Of a DNA stretch of 64,000 nt, positions 12,495-24,868 are shown in pieces. How positions within the stretch are numbered: position 1 is the first letter of the stretch; each line of letters opens with the position of its first letter. The translations under genes and the position numbers were made by a program. The notes below the pieces were generated by a model that had not been told where the DNA came from, did no database searches, and saw nothing but the letters and a program-made list of their open reading frames with translations. The DNA is from Massospora cicadina. Taxonomy: Eukaryota > Entomophthoromycota > Entomophthoromycetes > Entomophthorales > Entomophthoraceae. The DNA is taken from contig JAKSZP010007879.1 of the NCBI GenBank assembly GCA_022478985.1, positions 620,001 to 684,000 of the forward strand, in the 5' to 3' direction.

Positions 12495-15400
12495 TTATGG
12501 GGAGGGGGAGGGAACGTGTGAAGGGGCCGTAGCCACTATTGAGCACATGTGGAGGAAGGGGTCTGATTTGATGAACCAGACTGGGAACCAGGAGGAGACC
12601 AGCTGTTGGCGACGCGGTGGGAGATATCCAAACATCCACGCTTGAAAGTGGTCCACCAAATGAGACTGGAATCTGTGGACAGCTTCTGGGAGGGTGGGGA
12701 TGGAGCCAGCGATGGCATCCAAGACAATCGTGTGGATAGTCCACATGGCGATTGCAACCACCAGAGCACGGAGGGAGGGTGGAAGGGGGAGACCATTGAT
12801 GAAGCAAACATATCTCTTGACAGACTGAAGGGATGCGTTTGATCCTGGCCCAGCAGACGTTGGTCTTAGCGCCATATCATTTTAGAGGTGGGGCACTTCT
12901 CCAGGCGGTGGAACAGCGTTCCATACTGGCCACACACGACACAGGATGAGTGTAAAGCGTTAGAGCGCTCAGCTGTATGATACGCCCGCCTCAGGCAGCG
13001 CCACACATGGGAGCGGACTTGAGGCTGCAACAGAGGATGGTGTGCATATTTCCAGATAGTCTTTTGGGTCTCAGTGGAATAAGGGATGTCCATCATGTCC
13101 AGGTAGTCCACCCTGGATAGGACTTGGGGTCGAATAGGGATCACGCCATCATGGATGGGTAGCCCCTGTACCTCTTGTGTGAACTGAGGAGAGGGGCGGC
13201 TTCTTCAGGTTGTATTTCCATTAATACGAATGCTCCACTCTGCGCTTCGCATGGAGAGTAGGATTCATTTGCAGTGGGTTTTAGTCCCGTGAGGACCTGT
13301 GGCCAATGTGTGTGATGCGAGGTATCTCATCAGGGAGTGGGGGTTTGATGGATTGTTGAGGCCCAAGGCTTGGGAAAAGTTGGAGCAGGCTGCGCGGGAC
13401 CAGTGTTGGGATGGGAGTGTAGGAGCGGTGACGGCCGCGATCCAGGTGCCCAGGATCTTGGCAGCATGGGCTTTGAAGTCAAGCAGGCCCAGCCACCTTG
13501 ATGATGAGGGCCAAACATGACCTCTAGCCATACTGGTGGAGGGTGGCCTGACCAAAGCCATCCTTGCAGCAAAGCATACAGGGATTTGAAGAAGCTTGGG
13601 GAGAAGGGGATGGCGTGGACTCCAAACCAGACTTTGGATAGGAGCATAGAGTTGGCAAGAACAACCCTGCCAGTGAGGGTAGTAGGGTGGGCTCTGAGAG
13701 AGGCGATTCGCTTCATCATGTTGTCCAGTATATGGCACTCCATTACTGCTGACGCATATCCGCCTGCCTCCATCCACATGCCCAGATGGCGCACCGGTCC
13801 TATGGTAGGATGGGGCATGAAGGGGAGCACCAGTGGAGCGGTATATGTTGAGTTAGTAAGGCGTGGATGTGGGAGAGCAGATGGGCCGGGTTGGGAACTA
13901 ATTGCTGGGGCCCAGCAGTTCTGAAACTGACCAAGGAGGATGATTTCGGTTTTGGAGGCGTTCAGTGCCGCGTTGCTTACCTGGGAAATTCCTGGATGAG
14001 GGCTAAAAGCGCGCGTGCATCTTTGTTATTAGACACCCCCACCACGCAATCATCTGCAAATGCCATTATCTTGACTGGGGTTTGGCCTGGCACATGGACC
14101 CCAGTGAGTTGGGCATTCACATTTCGCAGTAGTGGGTCAAGGCTGAAGTTGTATAAGAGTGGGCTGAGGGGGTCCCCTTGTCGCAGGCCCCTTTGAGGGC
14201 GGACTACTTCCATTAGGAAGCCTGGGCCACGCACTGCCATTGTCGCAGATTCCGTGAGCAGCATCACCCAGTTTATGAAGCGGGGGGTAGGCGGAATTGA
14301 TGGAGGCAGGCCCTAAGGTATTCCCAGTTTACTCTATCATAGGCCTTTTGTTGGTCCAAAAATACAAGTGCCCCAGAGGCTGTGGACTGACATACATTAG
14401 CCACAGAGTGCACGTATGCCAAATTGACCTTCTGGGGATGAAACTGAATTGTTTTGGGGAGATGGTGGCAGAAGCTACAGTCCCTAAACGGTTCCATGAT
14501 TTTTGTTAAAATTTTGGTGTCTGTGTTTGTTAGAGAAATGGGGCGCCAGTTGGCTAAGTCAAGCTTATCCCCTTTCTTGAAGAGTGTGACAGTAAAGGCC
14601 TCATGTCCTCCTGGTAGGAAGCGCGTTTCCAACAGGCTTTGGTTAAGTGAGGCTAGCAGCAATGGGGATATATATTTGAAATATTTTTTGTAGAACTCAT
14701 ATGGAATGCCATTTGGGCCAGGGCACTTTCAGTTTGGCGCACCACGAATGGTTGTCCATAATTCATTTGGTGTAATTAAATTCATTATTTCCGGGTATTG
14801 GAAAGTGGTGCAGATATGAGCTTGGTCAAGAAATTCCGCCATTTTGGCTGGCTGAATTGGTTCAGCTCGGTATAACTTGGAGTAATATTTTTGCATTTCA
14901 ATTGTCACTTCGGCCGGTGTGTCCACAATGTAATTAACTGATTTCGCACCTGTGTGTAAGCCACGCTCTGGCATGGTGCAAAAATTTTTTTAAAGAAGTA
15001 TGAGGTGCACTTGTTGCCTTTAGTGATGCGTGTGGCCCTGTATTGGACACAAACCCAATGTTTGTGTTGCCTTTTGAGTGCATTGAGGTGTGCGGCTGCC
15101 TCCACCCACTTCTGGCCCCATGCAGGGCTGTATCCTGTGGCTGGAATATTGAACTTTAAGTGGGCCAATTCCGCCAGAGCGCATGAGATAACTGCCGATG
15201 TGGCTCGTGAGCATCTGGAGGAGAGATGGCGATAGTGGCGGATGGTGTCCTCTTTGAATGTTGCCCATGTGAAAATGGGGTCTGCGCAAAACGGTGCAAC
15301 AAACAATTTCACCAAAGTTGCCTCTTCCACCCACATGGAAAATCCTGGCGACGTGAGCTCGGGGGGGGCGGATTTTAAACCAATGTGGGGCCTTTGCAAC

Positions 15401-16117
15401 TGTGATGGGTAAGTGGTATGTTATCGAGACCAGTCAGTGGTCAGAGAATTCCATTTTCGTTGTTTTGAAGTGGGAGATGTGGGGTTGGAATTTCGCCAGC
15501 ATTAGAATAAGGTCGATGTGGGTCATGGACCTTAATTGGCCATTGTGGACGTGGGGATGCATCATGTTTTCAAGCAGTGGGGCATGTCGTAGCAGCATAT
15601 CCATTAACCCAAGGGTGGCTTTTAGAATGCGTAGTTCTATGTGACCCTTTGGGGCGTGGGGTGAGGGCGGCCACCAATCCATTGGTGAGGTTAGCCAACA
15701 GTTCATGTCACCAACTGGGAAAGATTCAGGGGGTAGCGGGAGGTATTTGACCGACAAGAAAAATTCCTGACGCTCATGTGCACCATTTGGGGCATAGATG
15801 TTGATGATTGCATGCGCAACATCAGCCCATGAGAAGGTGACGACGAGCACTCGGCCATTTAGGAATGTTTTTGAGGATGTGAATTTGAAAAAATTATTTT
15901 TCTGAATTAGCACCCCACAGTGCTTCGACCAAAAGGATAGAAATGGGAGGAGCATTGTTTTCCAAGCTTCCTCAGAACCTCGTGGACAGTGGGACTCCTG
16001 GATGGCCAGGATATCCACGGGTTATTTGTGTTGTAAAAAACTCATTTTCCTAGCCCGGGATGGGGAGGCCTTGAGTCCAGCAATATTCAGCATCCCTAGA
16101 GTGAAGGTTTCCCCCAT
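12495..16117 (-). pseudogene. LINE A ORF2: APE endonuclease, reverse transcriptase, C-terminal CCHC
   Basis: Expected about 1,200 codons. It starts at the ATG at 16117 (MGETFTLG...), six bases after the ORF1 stop. The endonuclease has MDILAIQESHC, VGDMNCW, THIDLILM and MEFSDH, covering the Glu, GD-N, D-x-I and SDH signatures of APE nucleases. RT has GDKLDLANWRPISLTNTDTK, DQQKAYDRVNW, QGDPLSPLLYNFSLDP and the catalytic box FADDCV near 14070. A thumb-like LANSMLLSKVWF follows. The end of the protein has CVVCGQYGTLFHRLEKC (C-x2-C-x7-H-x4-C) near 12880-12960, typical of L1/Tx1 ORF2. The reading frame changes at several points (about 15430, 14970, 14270, 13830, 13260), so it is a pseudogene. Confidence 0.88.
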
Positions 16118-16137
16118 CACACCTTAGGTGCGAGGGG
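16111..16137 (-). promoter_or_regulatory. Inverted repeat at the LINE A ORF1/ORF2 junction
   Basis: On the minus strand, CCCTCGCACCT and AGGTGTGATGGG flank a single base and can pair with one wobble and one mismatch. The ORF1 stop TAA (16124-16126) sits at the apex. The ORF2 ATG (16115-16117) sits in the right arm, six bases later and in the same frame. LINEs B and C have the same arrangement. Confidence 0.6.
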
Positions 16138-17526
16138 TGGGCCCACCAGCCTCTTCAAGGTCCCCATGGGCTTTCACAGCAGCATGGGTGTTAGCAGCAA
16201 CGCTATCAGGGTTTTTGTTAATTTTTGCAGAAAGAGTCGCGTTGGCTTTGGCCTTCACTTTTTGTTTTCCCAACGTTGGACAAATTTTTTGTGGCGTGGA
16301 TAAGTTCAGTGCACCGTCAAGTGAGGCAAAAAAAAATTTTCAGATGGGATAGGTCTCAAGTCAGTTTTGACCGGAGCTTGGGTGCAGCAATTGGGTGAGA
16401 TCGAATCTCCCATCAGATCCTCAGATTGAGTGGCCCACTCAGCATGGGCCTCCCAATCTAATTGGGTGATGGATCCCTGAGTTGCTTCCACCGCAAAGGT
16501 CTCCATGTCCTCCTGGCGTTGTGAGTGTGGGATGGTGGTGGTGGCCTTGACCGCTTCCTTAGCCGCGGCCCTATGGGCCTGCTTGGCCTTCTTATACTCC
16601 TGCGGGGAGATGGGCTTTACCAATAGGTAGCAGCCTTGTGCTCCCCATGGGAAAGCCTCCTTGGTGCTAGCAGTTAGTTCGTAGTGCGCCTCTCCACTAG
16701 CCATGGCCACCAAGGAGTGCTCTTGGAATGTGACGCCCTCCTTGATGGGGCATGCGTGCGCCTTATGGCTGAACGCATCACAGTGGGTGCAAATGGGGGC
16801 GCGCTGTCCACGGTTACCTGGAATGGGTGGGTGGTATGCCCTGCAATGTCAATAAAGGTGGAGTGTGGGATCTGGGCTAGGTCCTTCACAATCTCCTCAG
16901 TTGGGGTCAGAACTGCGATGGCTTTGCCAGTGCACAGGTTTGGCATCAGTGTGAAACGTTGCATTTTGAAAGATTGTATTTCGCCATATATGGCAAGACC
17001 ATCTTTCAGGTGTTGTTCCAAAGTGTCACGTTTTACCGTAGTAGGCAAAAAGTCAAACGTGAGGAAAATTTGGTTTGATTTTGTCCATCTGGTGCATTTG
17101 GTTTTGACGACCCATTGCCCTTTGGGGAGGTCGACCACTATACACACTGCTGCAGCCTCATCTGCTGCTATTTTACTTTCAAAATTTAGGTCCAGCCAAC
17201 CGCATGACATGGAGTCAGGTGCAACGTACACTGCAGTCAGGAAAATTTTGTGTACATCTTCACAAATTTTCCCATAAGGCCGTTTTTTGGATGTCCAGAT
17301 ACACACGGACTCTGAATTCCACCGACGAAAGTGGCTGGGAGTGTGGCATGTTGATGTACTGGTTGCATCGTGCTTGCCACGTGAGTATCTACAGGGAAAT
17401 TTTAACCGCCAGTTTTTTGAGATTTTTGTCTATTCCGCCGGATTCTCTGGGGCGTTTTCAAACGTTAGAGGCCGCGGGCCTTCCGCCTGCTCCTCTTGCC
17501 TTGCTTGCCCATCTGCTCCCAGACAT
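16124..17526 (-). pseudogene. LINE A ORF1: RRM-like region and zinc knuckle
   Basis: The ATG at 17526 opens MSGSRWASKARGAGGR, a basic N-terminus matching LINE B at 29644. A central region FDFLPTTVKRDTLEQ...YGEIQSFKMQRFTLMP...GKAIAVLTP has the spacing of an RRM-like RNA-binding fold. It is followed by CTHCDAFSHKAHACP, a C-x2-C-x4-H-x4-C knuckle, near 16750-16790. The C-terminal part is rich in Ala, Lys and Glu (KKAKQAHRAAAKEAVK) and could form a coil. The protein ends PTPRT just before TAA at 16124. Frameshifts separate the N-terminal 90 codons, the RRM-like part and the knuckle. ORF1 proteins of this class bind element RNA and chaperone reverse transcription. Confidence 0.82.
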
Positions 17527-17619
17527 GGGCGCAGACTAATCTCCTCTGTGAAATTATCAAACTAGATTTATTCTTGAATTGAATAGGTTCCAAAAGTGTT
17601 TGCAACGAGAAAGAAAAGT

Positions 17620-17642
17620 TAAACCTTTATAGATCTTAAATT
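17620..17642. repeat. Target-site duplication of LINE A, right copy
   Basis: Partner of 12337-12359 with one mismatch in 23 bp. It abuts the 5' end of LINE A. Confidence 0.9.
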
Positions 17643-17950
17643 ATCTTATATTTTAATCTAGTTAGGCAATGTTGCTGTGTTCAGTCAAACTTTTAAGGAG
17701 CAACTCTAGCACTTTTATGAAGTGTTTACCCATCTATAAGAATACCGTTCCCAATTTAGAACCCAGAAAGTGCATTTTTTTAAAGGAGTACTAGAGCCCT
17801 GGGTCATGATACCAGCACCTAGGGAATTAGACAGAACGAAGAAAAGATAGAGAAATAGTGAATGTGGACAAATCCCAGGTTATGTGTGACATCCAATTTT
17901 TTTCTAAGAAAAGTGAGATAATATTGGAATAATTATATGACCACATTATC
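17643..17950. other. Intervening sequence without recognised features
   Basis: About 300 bp of AT-rich sequence between LINE A and LINE C. I see no open frame or repeat. It is probably older transposon or host DNA in which both LINEs landed. Confidence 0.4.
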
Positions 17951-19963
17951 CAGCTCAGTCTATTTATTTAATTGGGGTAGGTTAACCAGGGGATGGGCAC
18001 TTATATTATGAGCTAGAAAGCCTTGGAATAGGAATGAGATAAAATTTATAGTGAGATTTTGAAACCCCAGAGTAGAAAAGCTTTTTCTGTTATCATCTGT
18101 TTCCACCAGGAGAATGAGGGGGAGGTGGGTATCCTATTCCATGGGGCCTTCCCCTATGATGGAACAGGTGTGGGGGAAGGGGTCTACGTGTAAAAACCAG
18201 AAAGGGAACCATAACTCAACGATTCTTTGTTGCTTTGACTTCAAGTATCTGTAGAGCCAGGCTTGGAAGTGTTCCAGTTGGGGTAAGTGAAAATTTTCTC
18301 AATATCCTGCGGATAATTGGTACAGTACCCTTGAAGGAATCCAGTGATACCGTGTAAATAGTCAGCAGTGCAATAAGTTATGAGGGAGCGGAGCGTGGGT
18401 GGTATAGGGGACTCAAGTTGAATCATGAGGAGAGTTCTAGAGATTGAAAGCTACTGATTGTTGTGGGTTTTAAGCAGACGCAACTTCACACCATATGGCT
18501 CTAGTTGGCGGCATGCTTTAAGGCAGTGGTGTAGGGTGCCTTCCTCTCCACATACCGCACATGTCACATGAAGAGAGTTGTAGTGTTCCGCTGTCCTGTA
18601 GGTCATCTGAGGCAACGCAAGGTGTTTTCTTTTACCCTTAGCTGAGGAATGGGTGATGTGAGAGCCTCCATATTGTCTTCTGATTCGTGAGGTCATAAGG
18701 GATGTTCAAGGCAACCAGGTAGTTAATTCTTGCGATAACCAAGACCATACCATGCATGTCCCTTCGGGGCTGGTGGTCCAGTTTCCTTAGCGTAATTCTT
18801 GCTTCGGGCCTTACCCATCCCTGACTAGTGCCTGCTATTGTGAACGTCCATCTCAAGTGCTGAACAGTGTGAAGGAGGTGTTTGAAGTGAAGAGGGGTTC
18901 CATGTGGGCCCACTGCATTGGGGTGGTTTGCAAAGTATATGAGCAGGCTAGACTGGTGTGGTGGTTAAATAGTTTGAGTGCCTGTGCAAAGTTTGCCCTC
19001 GCTGCTCTATACTAGTGTTGGTGTGGAATGTCTGGGGCTAGGACTTTCTCTATCCAGGTGCCCAATATGCGGTTGGCGTGGTCCTCAAAGTCTAGGCCCA
19101 GGCCGCCACTCAAGCGTGAGCTTGATAGCGTCTCACTTGTACAGGTGGATGGGACCCAGGATACAGCCATTCTCGCATTAGGGTTTAGGACTGAGGATAT
19201 GAACGAGGGTGAGATGGAGATTGCGTGGGCGAGGAACCACAGCATTGAGAGATAAGGAATTGGCAACCGTTTCTTGCCCCATTAGTCACGGTGATAAACC
19301 CTAAGGGAGGCGAGTGTGGTTGACATCCTCTGTAGTAGGTTGCTCTCATTTGTCTCATTGGCATACCCTCATGTATCCATCCACATCCTAAGATGGCGTA
19401 CAGGATTGGCCAAAAGGGGTGATGCAAAGGACAGGATGATTGGGTTGCTTCTTCATGAGGATCTATATGGCTTGGGTGTCATGGTCCAGGTGATAATGTA
19501 CTTGTCTAGAAGGATGACTCCGTCCCTTTTTTGTTGAGTGATGTATTTCTCACTATAAAATACTACGCTAGGCTGCGCTCCAACTGCCAGATGTCTTTTT
19601 TACTAGCTATGCAGTCATCCACAAAGGTTAGTATCTTGGCTGCTTGTTGTCCTTGTGCAGTGATGCCTGTGAGGCGTGAGTCAGCAACGTGAAGGAGCAG
19701 ATCTATGATGAAGTCGTACAGCAGTGGGCTGAGTAGGTTCCCTTGGTTGAGCCATCTGCGCGGTGTGATTGTGTTAGTCAGAAAGCCAAATCCACAGAAA
19801 GCCATGGATTTGAACTCTGTTAGAAGCATTGTCCAGTCAAGGAATCTGGGTGGGAGCTTAAAGGAGCCCAAGAATGCCTTCAGGTATGGCCAGCTGATGC
19901 AGTCATATGCCTTCTCTTAGTCTAGGATTACCAGGGCTCCAGTTGCTTATGACTGGATGATGT

Positions 19964-20537
19964 TGTTATTGGGTTTCCCCCAGATGAGCTCGCTGGTGCT
20001 AACGCTGGGGAACCCAATAAGTAGGCTGACTGCATTGGGCTAGGGTCAGCCGTGAGGACAGGGGAGGCTCTGGGCACAACAATGGATGTGACTTTGATAA
20101 TTAAAATAAATTAAACTTAAATAAAAATAGGATAGAATAAATCCTATTGATGAAAGTACTTTATTATGCTAAAATGCAGGGATTTTTATAGTGTGCGTGG
20201 GGACATGGTGCCTCAAGGATCGTCATGGCCCCATCCATGTAGGATCTCTCCTGTTCTTATGGATTGCCCATTGTTCTGAACCTTACTCAGATCTCTCCGC
20301 CCTCATGATCAGGTCAATAAATACCCCAATTCATACGACTCAAGGAATGTGGATCTAACATTTTCCTGAATTTGGAGTAATTTTCATAAAGCCCCATATT
20401 CGGTATATTTGCTAATAATATAGATTTATTCCCTATTCTCAAACTTATCGAGCCATTCGGGATTTATGCCCCTTAATTGGAGGTATTGATTCTTCCCCTG
20501 GACAAGGCTTTCACCTAACCCAAGGAAAATCATGACA
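19964..20537 (-). repeat. 3' LTR of the non-autonomous LTR element
   Basis: About 574 bp. It matches 22603-23173, including GCTCGCTGGTGCTAAC near the left end, a GGGATTTTTATAG block near 20180, and GACAAGGCTTTCACCTAACC near the right end. Confidence 0.85.
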
Positions 20538-20759
20538 GAGCCCCTCCAAGCCTTGGCGTAGGGAAGAAAGTTGTGGACTGAGGGTTAAGGTAGACGGAGG
20601 ACTCAAGTTTGGGGGTATACGGAGCCTCAGGCGTAATGCAACCAGGTCAGTGATAATGCCTGGAGTAGCTAGGGTTTGAAGCCGGAAAATTTCATTGGCT
20701 AAGGCCCTCACAGTAAATTTAAAGTTCTCTCAGATAGTTAGGGCTTAAAGCCAGACAAA

Positions 20760-22298
20760 TTAATCAGCTGAGGCCCTCATAGTTGACTCAGAGGTCTCAT
20801 GTGTGGACAGGGTTTGAAGCCAGACAAATTCATTGGTTAAGGCCCTCATAGTTGATTCATATCGTTCTTTGAAAAAAGATGGTTTTGAGTTCCTCAATCC
20901 ATGATCCGCTGCTGGCCAAGCAATCTTGTCTTTTGTAGTAGTTGGCTTCAAGCGGCTATCTGATTCCAAGATAATTTGCCTTGAGGTTGGATAACTCCAG
21001 CCTAAGCTGCGAGTTGTCAATCTTAAGCATTTCAATTTGGTCAGTCTTGTCCCAGATTTCAGACTGCAGGTCAACCAGAAGCCTTAGTTCCTGAATGACT
21101 TCCAACTTGGAGGCCTTCAACTCCACCTTCAACCGTGATATCCTTTTGCACGTCTCCTGCACCATCTTGGCCATGCAAGTTTTGGCCTTTTCAAGCTTAC
21201 AGTATAAATTGTTTGATATTTGAACCTGGCATCTTACGACCACCTTATCCGCCAGCAGATTCAGGTAAGGCTTGGAGAAAAGGCTTTCAACAGTGGGTAG
21301 CGTGGGTGAGCGACCCCTCAAGCTTTGAAGATGACCAAATGACGGTAAGGTGTGGCACCCTGAGGGAACCATTAGGGAGGCCTTTTAAAGCGATGCTGAG
21401 CCACCATCTCGGGATTGGGGAAAGAAAATCTCACTTACAACTGAAAGTGGCCCGTGCAACAAAGTTTGAGAGGGAAATGTGAAGTGGGCTGAAAGGTTGG
21501 CATTAGTAGTGGAGGTAGTGTCAGCTGGTTCCTCAAGCTTCACCTTTTCAGGACTCTTGTTTTCATTGGGATTGACGCTATCCCAATTTTAGAGCCAAAC
21601 TGGTAATTTAGACTTTTTGTTTTAGTAATATGTGGCCTGATCTCTGGAGGGGCGCAGTCAAAGTCAGAAAATGGTAGGATTGCCAGAAAGGAGTCATCGA
21701 GCTTATCCCAAATGGTGCAAAGGTAAGTCCCAGGTATTTTGCCTGGCGTTTGTATTGCATCATCACACCATTTGTTTTTGAGGCTTGATGAAAATTTCTG
21801 AAGCTTGCTGTCTTTGTTGAGATTAAAAATTGGTTCTTGACTTGTCCCAATTTTGTCAATTTGGTGCTGTCAATGCTTGCTGGCTGCATTTTATTTGTCA
21901 TTTGGCACTTTTGGGCTCAAATTGGCCATGCACTTTGTTTCCACTTTTTGCTTGGAGGCAGCAGAGTGGGAATAGACTTCAAGCAGAGGATTTTTTTTAT
22001 TATCTAAATAAATATTAGGTTTAGTATTAAAATTAGTTATTTTTGTTAAGATTTGAGCACATGAATTATTTTGATTTTCTTTAATCCACCGGAGGATGTG
22101 TTGTAACTTGGCCAATTTCTTTTTGATTTTGTCCAAAGCTGAGAGAAGCTTAAACATTTTTCTCTCATCACAGTAGACAAGTTCTAGCGTCCAATAGTCA
22201 TCCCGCTGGGTGATGTCTTCAAAGGTTTCATCTCTCCTAGCATCCCACATCCTCTTGAAACTTGATGCTTGATCCCTGCAATAAATTATTGCCTTCAT
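20760..22298 (-). pseudogene. Gag-like coiled-coil protein of the non-autonomous LTR element
   Basis: Two minus-strand frames, 22298-21891 and 21372-20956 with its continuation to 20760, read as parts of one protein. The upstream part starts MKAIIYCRDQASSFKRMWDA and has LSALDKIKKKLAKLQHILRW. The downstream part has heptad-rich stretches, TCKRISRLKVELKASKLEV and LQSEIWDKTDQIEMLK...LRLELSNLKA, with hydrophobic residues at a and d positions. No zinc knuckle, protease, RT or integrase motif is visible. A Gag-like structural role is inferred from position between the LTRs. I do not recognise the family. Confidence 0.5.
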
Positions 22299-22602
22299 TA
22301 ATCTTTTTTCTTTATGATGCTGGCAGTTTAGCTCAAAAACATCTTCTTAAATTCTTCAGGAAATTTTAGCAGGTCAGGCAAAGGTTTCAGCTTACTGGGA
22401 GCTCAGAAGTGCGTGAAATCTTCAGGAGCACACTTTAAGGATTTCCTTGAAAATTCAGTCTCAACTGTTATTGGGTCTTGGCCATTCCAGCGGAGGTAAG
22501 TTAGAAAATTGTCATCCAGCGTGATCGCTGAGGGTTGGTTATCATCCAAGGTTGAGGGTAACTCCTCAGGGTGCGCCTTGGAAACCCCCTGTAGTGATTA
22601 CC

Positions 22603-23173
22603 AGTTATTGGTTTTCCCCAAGATGCGCTCGCTGGTGCTAACACTGTGGAAACCGGGAAAGTAGGCTGACTGCATGGGGCTAGGGTCAACTGATAGGACA
22701 GGGGTGGCTCTGGGCACAACAATGGACGAGACTTCAATCTTTAATAAATCAAACTTAAATAAAAATAAGATATAATAGATACTATCGATGAAAGTACTTT
22801 CTTATGCTAAAATGCAGGGTTTTTTATAGGGTACGTGGGGACATGGTGCCTCAAGGATTGTTGTGACCCCATCCATGTAGGATCTCTCCTGGTCTTCTGG
22901 ATTGCCCATTGTTCTACCTTACTCAGATATTGCTGCCCTCATGACCAGGTCAATGGATACCCTAGTTCACATGATTCAATTAATGGGTTTCTAACGTTTT
23001 CCCAAATTTAGAGTAGTTTATATAAAATCCTGAATTCAGTATATTTGTTAATAATATAGATTTGAACCCTATTATTGAACTTATCGAGATATTTTTGATT
23101 TATGCCCCTTGAATGGAGGTATCAATCCTTCCCCTGGACAAGGCTTTCACCTAACCCAGGAAAAATCCTGACA
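22603..23173 (-). repeat. 5' LTR of the non-autonomous LTR element
   Basis: About 571 bp, partner of 19964-20537. It lies upstream of the minus-strand coding region. Confidence 0.85.
22820..22828 (-). promoter_or_regulatory. TATA-box candidate in the 5' LTR
   Basis: The minus strand reads TATAAAAAA followed by CCCTGC. The same block (TATAAAAATCCC) sits at the same place in the partner LTR and in the solo LTR at 25032-25602. This fits a shared LTR core promoter. Confidence 0.45.
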
Positions 23174-24868
23174 GTTGGCGACGGAGTGTTTATTAGTTTA
23201 AACAGATCTCCTTGGTATGAACCCAAACTGGTTTGGAGATAGGATTTTAGAGGCTGTTTCACGTAGTCTGGTAGCTAAAATTTTAGTTAATTGTTTTTAT
23301 CTGTGTTGGAGAGTGAAATTGGATGCCAGTTAGCATAAATCCATTTGTCGCCCTTTTTATACAGGGTTAAGACATAGGATTCCTACCCACCTGGTAGAAA
23401 GAGGGTCTCCAGCAAGCAATGATTCATTGATTCATGGAGAGGGGAAATTTGTTTAAAGTATTTTTTATGGAATTCGTAGGGTATCCCATCAGGCCCTGGG
23501 CATTTCTTATGTGGTGCACTACAAACTGTGTCCCAGAGCTCCTCCTGAGTAATTAGATCTAATAGGGTATGGTCTGGCAGTGCACTTTAGTTTTCTGGCT
23601 TTGCGTATAAAATTTTATACTGGGGGTTTAGTTGGAGTGTCGTAGTATAGTTCTGTGTAATAAAAGTTTACATTCTGCTTTGACCTTACTTGGGCATTTG
23701 CCACAGTACTATCACCTTTGAGACCTGTGTGTACATGGCTGGTTGCCACAGGGGTGAAATTGGCGGAGAAAGTATGTTGAGCAGGTTTTGCCTTTCTTTA
23801 TAAACTTATTTTTCTGACACTTTGATTATATGCTGCTATTCAAAGATGAGGGCGTTTAGGTGGGAGGATATTTCCGAACATTTCCACATCCATTTGGGGC
23901 TGTAACTAGACTTTGGGGTGTTGAGCTCAAGGTGGGTCAGTTCCACCAAGGTGCGCTTGATTGTGGCTGTGTCAGCGATATATTTACTTGAGGTGAGATG
24001 GCGAGTTTTTTTGTTTAATTCAACACTGAAATATGCCCAGGTTGTGATGGGGTCCAGTTATGAATGGGGTTTAAAATTCAGAATATACGGTCTCATATTT
24101 AACCCATTCAAATATTTCAGGCATTTTTATGTTGTCTGGGTGCATCTTCCTCTAGGTCAACGCCTGTGTGGGAGTGCGGGTTGTAAAAGCTGCACTTAAA
24201 TGATTTGAGGGTCGGAGAAGTTTTACTCTTTGGTCAAAATAGTTGGAGAGGTTCAAATAGTGGGATTTTGGGGGAAGGATAAAGTCAATTAAGCATATTG
24301 AGATGAGTTTTCCCTTACTCACGTTGAGGAAAGTCATGCGGGGGAGGAGTAGTAACCTGGGAGGGAGGGCATTATATAAGCTGAGGGACGCCTTCATTGC
24401 ACTGAATTAATGTGCCCTGGGGGTCCCCCTAGGCTTAAGACATCAGGTAATGCTGGGATTGATCCACCAGTTGAAGTTGCCTAGTAGGATTGTGTTTGGT
24501 GGGAGGGCGAGTGTTGGAAAAGTTTCAAGAAATTGATTCATTTTGGCTGTGGTACTCAGTGCATAGATTCATGCTACCAAGATTGTGTCATCCTGGCATG
24601 AGATTGTTGCTACCAGGACGTGGCTGTGCAGATAGGTGACTGAATTTATTAATTTAATTTTTTGTGATTTCGGACAACCACCCCATAGTGGTATGTTCAT
24701 ACCAAATGGGATTGTGAGACCCTGGCTAACCAGGATCCCTCTTTCCACTGAAGACAGTATGTTTCTTGAATGGCCAAGATATCTACAGGGGGTTTCCGCA
24801 GGAAGTCCAGCTTTTTGGCTTGGGATGATTGAGCCCTGATCCCACGATTCTTTCGTCCCTATGGACAC

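Larger units (their letters stand above)
12360..17619 (-). mobile_element. LINE A, full-length L1/Tx1-like non-LTR retrotransposon
   Basis: The element is 5.26 kb between 23-bp target duplications. On the minus strand it has a short 5' UTR (17619-17527), ORF1 (17526-16124), ORF2 (16117-12495) and a roughly 135-bp 3' UTR. The 3' UTR carries the shared tail TCCCATGGTC and ends in AATAAATTTAAATTTAAATTT, a simple AT tail. It corresponds along its length to LINE B at 29552-34813, in opposite orientation. The C-terminal CCHC after RT, the absence of a visible RNase H and the long target duplication point to the L1/Tx1 group rather than Tad1 or R1. Frameshifts and a few stops make it inactive, but it is the better preserved copy in the endonuclease. 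Confidence 0.92.
19964..23173 (-). mobile_element. LTR retrotransposon without pol, non-autonomous
   Basis: Direct repeats of about 570 bp (19964-20537 and 22603-23173) bound a 2.07-kb interior. On the minus strand the LTR starts TGTCAGGATTTTTCCTGGG. The sequence after the 5' LTR is TGGTAATCACTACAGG, a primer-site candidate. Before the 3' LTR is TTGGAGGGG, a polypurine-tract candidate. The LINE C RT reading is continuous on either side, so this is a clean insertion. Interior frames encode a coiled-coil-rich protein but no RT, integrase or protease that I can find. A short target duplication is likely (TTG shared at both edges), but its exact length is unclear. Confidence 0.8.

Noticed and set aside
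12463..12842. Plus-strand frames of 60-78 codons near the LINE A 3' end
   Set aside because: These are shadows of ORF2 on the minus strand, with the same antisense frames appearing in LINE B.
16684..17277. A 197-codon plus-strand frame
   Set aside because: It is antisense to LINE A ORF1, whose motifs read clearly on the minus strand.
20760..22298. Host coiled-coil gene
   Set aside because: It is precisely bracketed by two LTRs that interrupt LINE C, so it belongs to the LTR element.
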